A stretch of 64,000 nt of DNA from Steinernema hermaphroditum (GCA_030435675.1 CM059621.1:13144001-13208000); one strand, 5' to 3'; shown: positions 11,369-21,233, numbered from the stretch's first letter. Notes: generated by a model not told the origin, from the sequence alone. Made by a program: numbers and translations.

Positions 11369-11565
11369 TTATCCGTAGACGTAGTCTCTCTTGAGGCGCT
11401 GCAGAGGAGTGAGGTCGAAATCGTCGGTGAAGTCTTCGGCGGTCTGAATGTCGGCCTTAAATGATCGACCTGTTGACGTCACTCTTAGCGAGTTACCTTG
11501 GAGGCGAAGACGATGGAGGCGATGATGAAGAGAAGGAGAAGGGATCTGAGAGTGAACGACGCCAT
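11369..11565 (-). CDS. Small secreted peptide precursor ending KRDYVYG (copy 2)
   Basis: Exons 11565-11497 and 11455-11369, the inverted partner of 6751-6947. The signal peptide and the ending LKRDYVYG-stop are the same. Its promoter (11566-11780) keeps the TTCCGC-AAC-GCGGAA hairpin and the TATATAAG box. See copy 1 for the processing argument. Confidence 0.75.
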
Positions 11566-11917
11566 CTTGAGTCTACGGCAGAGATGTGCTGCGATCGACT
11601 TATATAAGAAGAGTGCTGACCTTTTCTGCGCCGAGCGAAAATTTAATTAAAAAAAACGATTTTTTTAGCCCTACTTGTACTCTCTTCCGCGTTGCGGAAA
11701 GACGCTTTTTGCCTATCTTCTTCTTGGTGGACCCAAAGATTTTGTTCCCGATGCGCAAAATTTCATTTTTTTGACTTTTGATTAATTGGGAGGTGGAGAG
11801 AGCGAATTTTAAAACGAGTTTCCGTGATCCGAATCTGTCCGATTCAGAGCACTATATCGCAAAATTGAATGAAGATCACTGACCAGGAAGAACTTTCGAT
11901 CCGATCTGTTTTATATA

Positions 11918-12775
11918 TTGGGTTGAAATGCTACAAATTACAATTTATTGTAGCAGTTTATTAACACCTGTAGCCTAGATCTCACTCTTATTCACCATTC
12001 GTACGAGCAACTGCAGTGACAGATGCTGCGTTCAAAGAAAATCAGAGGTTTGGATTAAAATTTTCGACCTTTTTATTTTATTCTGAGTGGATTCCTCTGA
12101 TGCCGTCCCTTACAGGGGAACACAGGTGAGGGTTAGATAGGGCTAAGAGATAAATTGCAGAAAAAGAACTAAGATAGTGCAGGATAAACTGGAAACGGGA
12201 ATATCTCAGCTCAAAGTGGAGAGCGATTCTGTTCGTCAAGTTGAAAATGTGAGGTTTCAGGCGCCGTTCCTGAAATTTCAACAGTTGGCCCCTATTTCCA
12301 TAGAGTAGAAGTGAGCTCGTGGAGTCGCTATGTGGGTATTGTAGTTTTGAGTGTCACCCACATGCTATATGTCTATATGTCTGTTAAAGTGCTTAACTAA
12401 TCAGAAACGTTCGAGTTAACAGAACATGGTTATCTAACAAGGTCATCTTTTTGAAATTTCCTCACGTTTTGATATATGACAACCACAGCGATAGCTGCGG
12501 CAGATAAGACCCAACGTTGAAGACAGTCGCCGTGAATCGCAGAATTATTACCATATGAAGCCCGTGCATCACTTCGCATTTCACCATACCGAGGTGCCGT
12601 CAAGATAGAATAGACCTCCAACATCGAGAGGAATACAATTTACAAGCCGCCCAATCGTAGTTTAGGGTGGCAGTTGACTGTTCAGTTAATGCTCCCATCG
12701 GTTACAACCGAGGAGTAAATATTGCGAAAATACACAATATTTATCATTTGTAAAATTTTTAATGCAGCAACCCAA
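11918..12775. mobile_element. Non-autonomous Tc1/mariner-like insertion in right arm
   Basis: The ends are TTGGGTTG and CAACCCAA, an inverted pair, each flanked by TA as expected for the Tc1/mariner target duplication. The element is 858 bases, close to the 868-base difference between the two arms at this point. Short frames inside do not resemble a transposase. It inserted after the arms formed, or was lost from or never entered the left arm. Confidence 0.6.
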
Positions 12776-12777
12776 TA

Positions 12778-13137
12778 GAATCCATATAGTTTGTACAGGG
12801 TATGTAACCCATAATCTCGTGATCTTGAGAAGCCTTAAAACACGTTCAAAATTTCGAAAGAAGTACGGTAAGAAATCGAACAAAAATCGACACTCAAAAG
12901 ATTGCGTTGAGACAATTGTTTCCCATTCTAAATTCTATTTAGCCATATTTTTCGTACTTCCACTATGAGTACGACCTTTGTTTTCCAGCAAAGCAATTAC
13001 AGTACCCGTTCCTGAATATATACTAGTGGAGATCGAAGACGTCCACTATTCCAGAGCTTTAGCTTCTCTTTATTTCCGCATTCATATAATTTTAAAATCA
13101 AATATAACAGAATAACATACGTACACATCGTAGTCGA
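12778..13137. other. Right-arm segment without counterpart in the left arm
   Basis: This 3' flank of esterase C has a possible polyadenylation signal on the minus strand (AATAAA near 13071-13076). It does not align by eye with the left-arm segment of similar length (6050-6407). Confidence 0.35.
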
Positions 13138-15127
13138 TCAAAGTTCACTGTGAACACTAGATTCGGGATCGATCTTCTTCGCCTCGGGAAGAAGGAGCTT
13201 CTTGACCAGCTCCAGGTCGACGTTGTTGGAGATGTCGTTGAGCCAGAAGTCGGCCGACGCCTTCTTGTATCCATCTTTCATCTGACTGCTGGGGCCGAAG
13301 GACATGTATTTGGAGGGCTGGCTCGCTGAGATGGGTTCCCAGGGCTGGCCGTTCACCTTTGGAGTGCTAAAGAGAGGTTAGACGGTGAAGACAGAAGGCC
13401 AAGTACCCATTCTTGACGAAGCTGACAAACGCCTCGAGAAGGTTCTTCTGGAACGCTCTGTCCTCGTCATTGAAGGGGAAGAGAGATCCGAAGGCAACTC
13501 CGAATAAGTAGGGAATCTCATTTCCGTGGTAGGACCCTTTCACAGGGAGACCTTCCACCGTAACAGGGTTGTGGTACTCTTCGATGTAGAGGTAGGCGGG
13601 GGTGTCCAGGGCACTCTTGGCTCGAGCCTCTTGCAGGGGAGGAATGTTGAAGTAGACGTCGCTGAACAGCTAAAAGGACGTTTCCTGAGGAGATAGGGTG
13701 CCGGATGAACCCACCTGGGTCAGTCTCTCCAGATAGTTGGTCGCAGTCAGGGCAGATCCGTCGTCATTGGGTCTGTTGACGTAGTAGTCCTCGATCTTCG
13801 ATTTGAGCGCCTCCCCCGCTCTACCGTACTTGTCGCCTTCAACCACCTTCTCGGAGATGTAGTTCTCGAGGTCCTTGTCGGAGTAAGTGGCCCATTTGGC
13901 GGAGGGGACTCCCGTGCGCGTCATGAAGTCCAAGTGGGTGAACATACTGAGGAAGCCTCCTTCGGTGTCGGTGACTCCGGTGATGAAGGGGATCTTGGGG
14001 GCCGACTGGAGGAGTTTCTCGAGGTCGAAGGGGAAGAAGTCGCCGTCCATTCGAGGCGAGAAGAGGAGACCGATGAAGCCGTCTGTGGCTGCTCCCTTTA
14101 AAGGATCATTTGAGGGTGGCCATGAAGAAGGGGCCGTTTCAGGTTAGAATGGCTAAGAAGAAGGACAGAATGCTTACTATTTCATCGATGCCATCGAGGA
14201 GTTCGTCGACCGACTTTGTCTTCATACAGTCGTGCACTTCTGTGGATGTTCCGACGCAACCGAGGGCCGTGGCGAGACGCCCACTGTGTGCAACTGTGTC
14301 AATGCGAGTGGCCAAAATGGCGTAGGACGATCCACTCATAGCGATCGCCTGTTGGAACAGGTCTAAATTTGTGTTCTATCTCTGTAGACGGATGATGTTT
14401 ACAGTTGGAATGAGGCGAATGAGTGAGTGAGGAGACACTGGCCCCACCGGCGCTCTCTCCCCAGATGGTGACGCGTGCCGGGTCGCCTCCGAATCCCTCA
14501 ATCACCTCCTGGATGAAGTGGAGGGCGAGGGTCTGATCCCAGAGGCCGAGATTGCCGGGAATGACGTGGTCTCCGGTGGAGAAGAAGCCGAGGGCGGAGA
14601 GACGGTAGTTGAGGGTGACGAAGACGATCCCCTCGGAGACGAAGTTCTCGCTAATGTTCTTGTAACCGTAGAAGCGAGAGCTTCCGAATTCGAAACCGCC
14701 GCCGTGGATGAAGACGAAGACGGGGTACCCGTTCGCGTCGGGAGCCTTCTCGGCAGGAGCCATGACGTTCAGCGAGAGGCAGTCTTCGGCGAACACTTCC
14801 CCGGGCACTTGGATCTCCGAGGCTCTACGGTGGTGCTGGACACAGGAGGCTGTGAACTCCTTTGCCTGGAGCACGTCCTTCCATTTCGGAAGTTTCTGGG
14901 GGTGCTAAGTACTTGATCAATGAAAAGGACTTAGAATTCAGTGATCTCACCTCAAATCTCAGCTCCCCGACTGGCGGTTTCGCATAGGGAATGCCCAAGA
15001 AGATGTTGGCGGTCGTTCCATCCTCCAACGCGTACTCGAATCCTTCCACGGGTCCATAAGGCGTCTCGACGACAGGCGATGCCGCCAAGACGGCCGAGGA
15101 AAACAACGCCACCAGTATCGGCAACAT
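13138..15127 (-). CDS. Type-B carboxylesterase, right palindrome copy (C)
   Basis: Exons 15127-14951, 14904-14403, 14362-14178, 14095-13715, 13669-13407 and 13366-13138, mirroring esterase B at every splice site (about 578 residues). Signal peptide, HGGGF, GESAG, GVTDTEGG and YHGNE are all present. The tail is HSEL rather than HGEL. A short divergent patch after MSGS (reading SYAILATRIDT against VYAPWATHEET in copy B) sits inside otherwise near-identical sequence. The gene looks intact, but the upstream TATA box of copy B is not within the duplicated arm. Confidence 0.92.
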
Positions 15128-15318
15128 TCCGATTAATGATGTTAATAATCGATCGAGTCTCTCGGCGTTTTATGTTCTGATAGCAGAGGAGTTAGGCCAC
15201 AGTGCAAACACGCAAACGGCACACAAAACGACTGGCGAGGTGTAAACAAAAAAGTGGACACTGATCGCACACGGAATGGCATACTGATGATCCGAAACGG
15301 GTTCTTGCAGGTCCGTGA

Positions 15319-16335
15319 ACCTTGGCCACTACGTGGAGGTCCCTGTTTGTTTTGGTTTTTGTTTGTTATACACAGTTCGAAATGGCTCACATTTTGTTTT
15401 GGCACGCAGGCACCAGGTCTGCCAGACCGCTCTCTAGAAAGTGTGCGTGAACACTTTAAAAAACAGTCAGTTTATCAGTTTTGGTAAATACTGGGAATCA
15501 GTTGGGAATCGCCGTGTCGCTGCACGCGACTCGGAGCGGCAGGATTTCCCGCGCATTTCAAGATTCAAAACCACGGAGCTGCTGATTTCCCGCGCGATTT
15601 GGAAGGAACAGAAGACTTTCACCAGGCGAGCGAGGCCACAGAAGATTCCGGAAGAAGCGCGCGAGAGGCAGAAGTGCAAGGAGGGATTTTGTTGCGTTGA
15701 TTGTTGTTGTTCACCGTTTAAGTGTGACCGCAGTATTTTCTGCGATTTGCGGCTTTTATTGTTGCTATTCCGAACGCGAGTAAATCGTTTGTAACCGCGA
15801 TTCTCGTGTCCCTGCAATTCTCGGTAGTTCACTACGTGCTGTGACTACCAAACTCTATTCTGTTCGGATTCGGTATTTCACTACGTGCTGTGATTGACAA
15901 TCCCTCGTATTTCGGACTCAGTAGATCACTACGTGCTGTGACTACTTGCGGTCATCGGATCAACGTCATCGACAAGGAAGGGAGCGAAACCCGCGTGGCA
16001 CGGACTGCGGAACATCTTCTACGTGCTGAAGAGGCCCAGTTCGGAACGGCGAGCCCGTCCAATTCTACACACGCACCGATCGAAAGCGACCAGCGTCGGC
16101 GCTTTACACCGGTGGGAAACAGATGTGTCGCAGGTGGGAAAGAAAATATTTACTGTTTAGCACGAATAGAGTGCTCATGGGCCGCTCATGTTTCGCAGAA
16201 ATGGTACACTCCAGTAGTACTCGTGAGTACAGTTCACCAACGCTTAGTTTAATTGCCACACTAGATGTGACAAATTTCGGCCGGATCGGTCCTTTGTTAG
16301 TATATTCCGCGTATCCACGATGAATTGGAACTGAG
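15319..16335. other. Repeat-containing interval, no supported gene
   Basis: This interval holds upstream sequence of esterase C, a triplicated 48-49-base repeat (15820-15950) and open frames without recognisable product. A weak TATA-like TGTATAACAAAC (minus strand) near 15368 could serve esterase C. Parts may derive from a retroelement, but no reverse transcriptase or integrase motif is visible. Confidence 0.35.
15820..15950 (+). repeat. Three tandem 48-49-bp units with a CACTACGTGCTGTGA core
   Basis: The core occurs at 15829, 15878 and 15926. Flanks of each unit are degenerate (TCGGTAGT, TCGGTATT, TCAGTAGA). The core is an imperfect dyad containing ACGTG. A partial fourth CTACGTGCTG lies near 16020. 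Confidence 0.75.
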
Positions 16336-16400
16336 CGATCACTGCGCCAGCAACCACGGCCAAGAACGACCGCTCACTCAACTCATTTCTGAAAGAGCGA
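16336..16400 (+). repeat. Dispersed 65-bp repeat, copy 1
   Basis: It matches 62001-62065 at about 58 of 65 positions without gaps (my count). Flanking sequence differs. Origin unknown. Confidence 0.75.
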
Positions 16401-16443
16401 AGGATGATTCAGCCGATTACCACCAACATGAATGAAATATAAT

Positions 16444-16475
16444 ATACAGTGTGGCCCAAAAAAGTGAGCACTTCC
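16444..16475 (+). mobile_element. Solitary Tc1-like terminal repeat remnant
   Basis: TACAGTGTGGCCCAAAAAAG resembles the end of Tc1-type elements (TACAGTG then GGCCAAAAA). No inverted partner or transposase is visible nearby, so this is at most a fragment. Confidence 0.4.
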
Positions 16476-16599
16476 ATGAGCACCCAACCTTGAGACCGGT
16501 CGGTTTCTTTCGTTTCCCGAAAAAATCATATTCCGGACTTCTGTCTAGATGACTTATTTTAGTGAATACTCACGAAAACTCGCTTCGAATTAATCAAGA

Positions 16600-16811
16600 A
16601 TAGAAAAACTGAAATTTTGCGCATCGGGAACAAAATCTTTGGGTCCGCCAAGAAGGAGATAGGCACAAAACGTTTTTCCGCAACGCGGAAGAGAGTACAA
16701 GTTGCGCTAAAAAGATTATTTTTTAAAAATTAAAATTATCGCTTAGCGCAGAACAGGTCAGTACTCCTCTGATATAAGTCGATCGCAGCACAGCTCTGCC
16801 GTAGACTCAAG
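16600..16811 (+). promoter_or_regulatory. Third copy of the DYVYG promoter block
   Basis: It matches 6540-6750, keeping the TTCCGC-AAC-GCGGAA hairpin near 16676 and a TATA-like GATATAAG near 16770. The duplication covers promoter plus gene but not the esterase. Confidence 0.55.
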
Positions 16812-16990
16812 ATGGCGTCGTTCGCTCTCAGATCCCTTATCCTTCTCTTCATCATCGCCTCCATCGTCTTCGCCTCCAAGGTAACTCGCTAAGAGTGACG
16901 TCGACAGGTCGATCATTTAAGGCTGACATTCATACCACCGAAGACTACGACTACGACCCTACCAGAGATCCCGGATACGTCTACGGATAA
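16812..16990 (+). CDS. DYVYG-family secreted peptide precursor, variant ending GYVYG (copy 3)
   Basis: Exons 16812-16880 and 16922-16990 give 45 residues. The signal peptide and intron are almost the same as copies 1 and 2. The mature part is shorter and Asp/Tyr-rich (EDYDYDPTRDPGYVYG). The dibasic KR is missing; a single Arg in PTRDPGYVYG is the only basic site near the end. Retention of YVYG plus stop suggests the C-terminal glycine matters. Confidence 0.7.
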
Positions 16991-17488
16991 CCTAACTTCA
17001 CATTTCTTCTTTCTCTTAACTCTCTTTGAAGATAAACACGGAAATAAACCTTTATGTACCATGAACAAAGCAAACAAGAGCTTCTCCGGGCTAAATTGGC
17101 CAGAGTTGCAAAGCCAAGACCGAATCCTGAGCCCATTTCTATCGTAAAGAATCTGTGGCTTGAATGAGGGGACGGATATGGTTGATGCGTTGATGATGAA
17201 ACCGATACGTTCGCTTCCACATTGACTACGCATCTTCAGCAACCCTCTTGTTAAACAAATAAATTTTCTGATCAACATTCGATTTTGATCAGCGATAAAT
17301 GCGGCCATTACAAGTTGCGTGTCGCATGAAAACATCGATCAAAAGACGTGCGACATTTCATATATTAACTTCGACAACTTTGCGTACTCAATTGGACGAC
17401 ATCCAAAAACAGGGCGGCACGTGGACATCAATCACTTTCGCTTTGGTAAACTGGAAAAGAACAAGCGCCGTCTTCCTGCGTTCTTCAT
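16991..17488. other. Interval with no supported gene
   Basis: A minus-strand open frame (17335-16913) overlaps the peptide gene and lacks coding character. Exons of the small membrane protein at 17489-17647 could extend here, but I cannot join them. Confidence 0.3.
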
Positions 17489-17647
17489 TCATCGCAGTCG
17501 AGCCGGTCTCTGCGACTGAAAGATCGGGTCAAAGAAGCGCTCGGTGACGCTCTCTCTGCTTCCGACTAGTTGCGTCCACAGAAGGAGACCGCCGAGAATG
17601 GCGGCCATGAACACGATCACGAGGACGCACAGAAGAAGTCGGCACAT
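17489..17647 (-). CDS. Possible small membrane protein, 52 residues
   Basis: The open frame starts MCRLLLCVLVIVFMAAILGG, a strong membrane or signal-anchor helix, followed by a short polar tail. It is too short for certainty and may be the first exon of a longer gene. The layout resembles the small membrane protein at 22907-23151. Confidence 0.35.
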   Translation of the reverse strand: MCRLLLCVLVIVFMAAILGGLLLWTQLVGSRESVTERFFDPIFQSQRPARLR

Positions 17648-18410
17648 TCGGGGCGATCGATCGAAAAAAATGCTTCGGCTGCAGAGCGGAACCAGTTCCT
17701 CAAAACAAATATTTTCAAAATATCCGACAAATTCGCGGCGAGGCGCAGTGGCCGAGCAAATAAGAATGCGTCAGATCTGATCAGCATTTGTAACCGAAGG
17801 AAATCTATCGTTGAGCTCTGAGGCAGAGATAGAGCGCACGTATACCTATAACCACGAGGACTATCCGATCCTAAATCACAACTGATCTCATTTTGGTATT
17901 GTGGTGCACGTACGTCGCGTCGTAAACACTATTTTGAGCAAATACTGTGCATCAAAAACTTTGATAGATGGTTCACAGTTTGAGTTGCCTCGCACCTGTA
18001 AGGATGAAAGTTATGAAGAGTTTGGGCTGGGGATCAGATGCACATAGCGCTCGAGGGCTCTAAATTAAGATGAATACAGCGCTGCAAAATAGTCACAAAC
18101 ATAAAGCTTCGTGTTAAATAGAGACCAGGACAAGCAGCACTTGTCATCGTATTTCATTTTTGAAATGCCTAAAATGTACATCCTTAGATTAAAAACACCC
18201 ATGGACTGGGGATGGAATGAGTGAAGAGATATGACTGAATCGTGAGACGTGAGACGTGAACATGAACTGGGGAGGTCCTTCCTTGGATTTGTAATTTGAA
18301 CAGTAATTTCTCAATTTTCAAAGGCGCACCTTGGCGAAACGGAAGTCTTATCAGTTATATCCGAAAAAAGGACTTTTATTGAAACTTTTCAGTTTTATTC
18401 CTTAATACAT
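17648..18410. other. Non-coding interval
   Basis: No coding frame or recognised repeat. Confidence 0.4.
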
Positions 18411-18630
18411 TTAGAAGACAAGGATGGGTGGGAAGGGGTTCTCGAAGTCCGGATCCACAAAATCGAAGCCTTCGTAGCGAAATAAAGTGGACGTCTCTGG
18501 ACTGGCGGTCGTGATATAACCTAGAACATTTCATCAGCTCCCAGATATCCATTGGTTGCCTACCTTTCAGTGGAGCCGCAGCGGCGACGGAAGCGATCCA
18601 AAGAAATAGGAAGAATCGGACAAAAAACAT
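18411..18630 (-). CDS. Small secreted protein, 58 residues, unknown
   Basis: Exons 18630-18564 and 18520-18411, with a 43-base intron (GTAGGC donor, TTCTAG acceptor), phase 1. The signal peptide MFFVRFFLFLWIASVAAAAP is followed by a short mature part rich in Phe, Asp and Pro (FDFVDPDFENPFPPILVF) and no cysteines. A possible polyadenylation signal lies just downstream (TTTATT on the plus strand near 18391). Function unknown; it sits within the cluster of small secreted genes. Confidence 0.6.
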
Positions 18631-18787
18631 GGCGAACAGAAAAGAGTTCCGAAATGACCATTCACGTTCTATTCATGCGTCGCCTGCAGTCCAAAGTAAA
18701 CGTTCTATTTATACACGGTGTTTGTGGAAGAAAAAAGACGAGCGGCTATACGAATCATGCGAAGAACTTATTTGGATTCGACAGATT

Positions 18788-18829
18788 CGGGAATAGAACG
18801 GATGGATTAAAATAAATCGTACAGTTTGG
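18788..18829 (+). promoter_or_regulatory. Conserved 42-bp upstream box, copy a
   Basis: A block from CGGGAATAGAAC to CGTACAGTTTGG that recurs at 21234-21275 and 23699-23740, in each case upstream of a DYVYGE gene. Candidate shared control element. Confidence 0.55.
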
Positions 18830-18896
18830 TCAGAAATAGACCTTTTGCACAATATGTAAAGGATCCCTTTAGATAGTAGCAATCAAACCACTCGCC

Positions 18897-19097
18897 ATGG
18901 CCCGCATCGTCCACTTCGTCCTCCTTCTGCTCGTCTCCTTCTCCTTCGTCTCCGCGGCGACCCAAAACAACATCAACCTCCCGACGCCCTCCAAAGGACC
19001 CATCGAGAAGGCCGAAGCACTCCCTCAAAGCCTCCCGAAGAATCGTTTCTCGGAGGAGAAGGTCGCCGTCAAGAGAGATTACGTCTACGGAGAATGA
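18897..19097 (+). CDS. DYVYG-family secreted peptide precursor (copy 4, ending DYVYGE)
   Basis: Single exon, 66 residues. The signal peptide MARIVHFVLLLLVSFSFVSA is followed by a spacer rich in Asn, Pro, Glu and Lys, then AVKRDYVYGE-stop. It shares only the C-terminal KRDYVYG with the MASF-type genes (copies 1-3) but is nearly identical to copies 5, 7 and 8. The extra Glu after Gly would block simple amidation, so the mature product may be DYVYGE. The leader ATG and upstream AATCAAACCACT are conserved across this subfamily. Confidence 0.75.
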   Translation: MARIVHFVLLLLVSFSFVSAATQNNINLPTPSKGPIEKAEALPQSLPKNRFSEEKVAVKRDYVYGE

Positions 19098-19848
19098 TTT
19101 GCTGATACACTTACAATAAAATTTCCAATAAAAATTCATACAGAGGCTGTTGTCTTTCATTCGGTGGCGATCAGCGTGAAGGCCGCGCCGCCCACTCAGT
19201 CCGAGGATTCGCTGCAACTTCGAAGACAGCCGAACCGAAAGCTCTCCGATCCGTTCGCTGAGCCCTACCGCCGCCTCTGCCACAGAAGTAATGACTACGG
19301 CGACCTCCGAGCTATCGATGCATACGATATGCCTTTCGCGCTACCGACTGCATCATGTCTTGTGGATACTTGAAGACGTGAGTCTCCTAAGCGTTCCAAT
19401 AGAAGTCACGTGATCTCTGTGAGACACAAAAAAATGATCGCGGCATAAACCCGATGTTTCTCTGTAAACCATTTAGGAACTGATAACATTAAATAGAGCC
19501 TCCGAGGTGTATGGTCAGAGCCACAGATAAAAATACACAGCGCGCACCACCTCCAACTCCAATGGACATTTCAAATGGCCGTTCCAAGCCACTTTAATCA
19601 CTTCCTCCTTTTTCTAGACGACATCGTTTCCGAACTCTGTCGCTCATGCTCAAAGGCCTTCCCTTCCGCCTGCAAATATTTTAGCGACAAAATCTTAAAA
19701 TTTCGGAAAAAAATACCGAAGTTGTAAAGCGAGCGCGGGAAACCGGAAAGTGGTGTTGCGGAAGACGGCCGCGTGCTGTTACATCGCTGCTCCCGAAACT
19801 CCGCTATAAACGACTTCTCGAGGAGCGGCGCCGACAGGTCCCAGCACG
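19098..19848. other. Non-coding interval
   Basis: Possible 3' flank of copy 4 (AATAAAATTTCC near 19114) and the 5' flank of the next small gene. No other supported feature. Confidence 0.4.
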
Positions 19849-20133
19849 ATGCATCCTCGGCTCCTCATCACCTCCGTGTTACTCCTCCTTGTCGCCGTCG
19901 CTTCTTCGCAGCCGGCCTTTCGACACCCCGAAATGGCGTTGCGCTACTCGGGTCCTTCTCCCTTTGTGAGTCATCCTAGGCGGAACAACATCAGCAAGTG
20001 ACTGTTTTAGAGATTACTCTCAGGCGGAGAAATCGCGGAGAAAGAAGTGAAGAAGTCGGCCAAGGTGGATACGGTCGGGGTGGACGCGAAGACGAGATTA
20101 TTTCTTTTGTTCCTTCAGTCGATATTTATGTAA
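19849..20133 (+). CDS. Small secreted protein, 79 residues, unknown
   Basis: Exons 19849-19965 and 20011-20133, with a 45-base intron (GTGAGT donor, TTTTAG acceptor), phase 0. The signal peptide MHPRLLITSVLLLLVAVASS is followed by Gln-Pro at the likely mature N-terminus, a Lys/Glu-rich middle (GGEIAEKEVKKSAK) and a hydroph­obic end (LFLLFLQSIFM). Dibasic KK sites suggest a processed peptide, but I do not recognise it. Confidence 0.55.
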
Positions 20134-20316
20134 ATAGAGCCGCAAAGTAAATGCCACAAAAACGGATTCTGGGCTGTAATTTTGGCGATATTTGTGAGAC
20201 GCCGACACGGTCTTATGTGAGACGAAATCAATCATTTATTTATTAGGAAACCGGCTAGGTTAAAAATGCGTCCTAGGTGGAAGTGGAACCAATATTATAT
20301 TTTCGCGAAACCTTTT

Positions 20317-20858
20317 TTATTGGGCGGTGGATCTTGTTGTACGAGATACTCCAAAAACGAATGTTTGTCCTGAAATGTCAGTTATTTCGAGTATTCTTCG
20401 CGTAAAAGTCGACGATTATGTGTCGGCCCGAGGGAGTCCGGATTACCTTCAGCGATGTTGTCGTCGGTGTAAAGGCGCGTGTGAATGGCCGTCATGTTCC
20501 GCTTGATGGCGTCCTGCTTCCGGACGAACGTGCCCACCGGCGTGATGCCCTCATTGAACTCGTCGAACCTTAGGCACGGCTTTCTCTTCTACAGACTCCT
20601 AGTCTTATTTTATGATAAATATTGTTACACCGTGCAATACATCCTAAAAAACACGGTAAACAACATCACAACAACTCTTCTGGCTCTGTCAGCAGAGGCG
20701 CCATCAGAGTAGAAGACGATGGCCACCGCTACTGATACAAATAAATATGTCTGGCTCAGTAACAAATAATGAAGTAGAATAGGCCGTTTCCGAAAAACGT
20801 GTAATCGCTTTTGTTGTTTATGCCTCAGCACTTGAAGCTGAAGTGCATATGAATTCAT
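20317..20858 (-). CDS. Small membrane protein, about 140 residues, unknown
   Basis: Exons 20858-20631, 20588-20447 and 20369-20317 join in phase (introns 42 and 77 bases). The N-terminal part is basic with one long hydrophobic segment (YLFVSVAVAIVFYS) and perhaps a second (VVVMLFTVFF). The C-terminal part includes an RKQDAIKRNMTAIHTRLY stretch that looks conserved. No family recognised. Confidence 0.5.
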
Positions 20859-20965
20859 GAAGCAACGGCCTCATCACTTATTTAATGATGAATGTTGTCG
20901 TCACTGTTAAGAGTTGTTTTCAAGTATTTTAATTGACAAAATCCACAATTTCATATTTAGTTAAA

Positions 20966-21166
20966 TTATTCTCCGTAGACGTAATCTCTCTTGACGGCGA
21001 CCTTCTCCTCCGAGAAGCGATTCTTCGGGAGGCTCTGAGGGAGTGCTTCGGCCTTCTCGATGGGTCCTTTGGAGGGCGTCGGGAGGTTGATGTTGTTTTG
21101 GGTCGCCGCGGAGACGAAGGCGAAGGAGACGAGCAGAAGAAGGACGAAGTGGACGAGGCGGGCCAT
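20966..21166 (-). CDS. DYVYG-family secreted peptide precursor (copy 5, DYVYGE)
   Basis: 66 residues, single exon: MARLVHFVLLLLVSFAFVSA leader and VKRDYVYGE end. It is arranged head-to-head with copy 6 (start 21413), with 246 bases between the start codons. That gap holds the conserved box (21234-21275) and a TATATCG-type TATA box for this gene. Its immediate 5' sequence (GGCCACTAACGATCAAACCA) matches that of copy 8. Confidence 0.78.
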   Translation of the reverse strand: MARLVHFVLLLLVSFAFVSAATQNNINLPTPSKGPIEKAEALPQSLPKNRFSEEKVAVKRDYVYGE

Positions 21167-21233
21167 GACAAGTGGTTTGATCGTTAGTGGCCAAAGGGTT
21201 CCTTCTTATATCGTGTGAACGATCTATTTCCAG

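Larger units (their letters stand above)
10599..15318 (-). repeat. Right arm of the large inverted duplication
   Basis: This is the reverse-complement partner of 3866-7717. It is about 870 bases longer, mainly because of the 858-base mariner-like element at 11918-12775. It starts at the 24-base hairpin 10599-10622. Similarity ends near 15318, within the esterase 5' leader. Confidence 0.9.

Noticed and set aside
15441..15832. Open frames of 117-121 residues on both strands
   Set aside because: Overlapping frames with low-complexity Cys/Arg content, no domain and no splice context.
16444..16475. Complete Tc1 element
   Set aside because: Only one TIR-like end; no inverted partner and no transposase frame.
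16913..17335. 140-residue minus-strand frame
   Set aside because: It overlaps the antisense of the DYVYG copy 3 second exon and has no recognisable motif.
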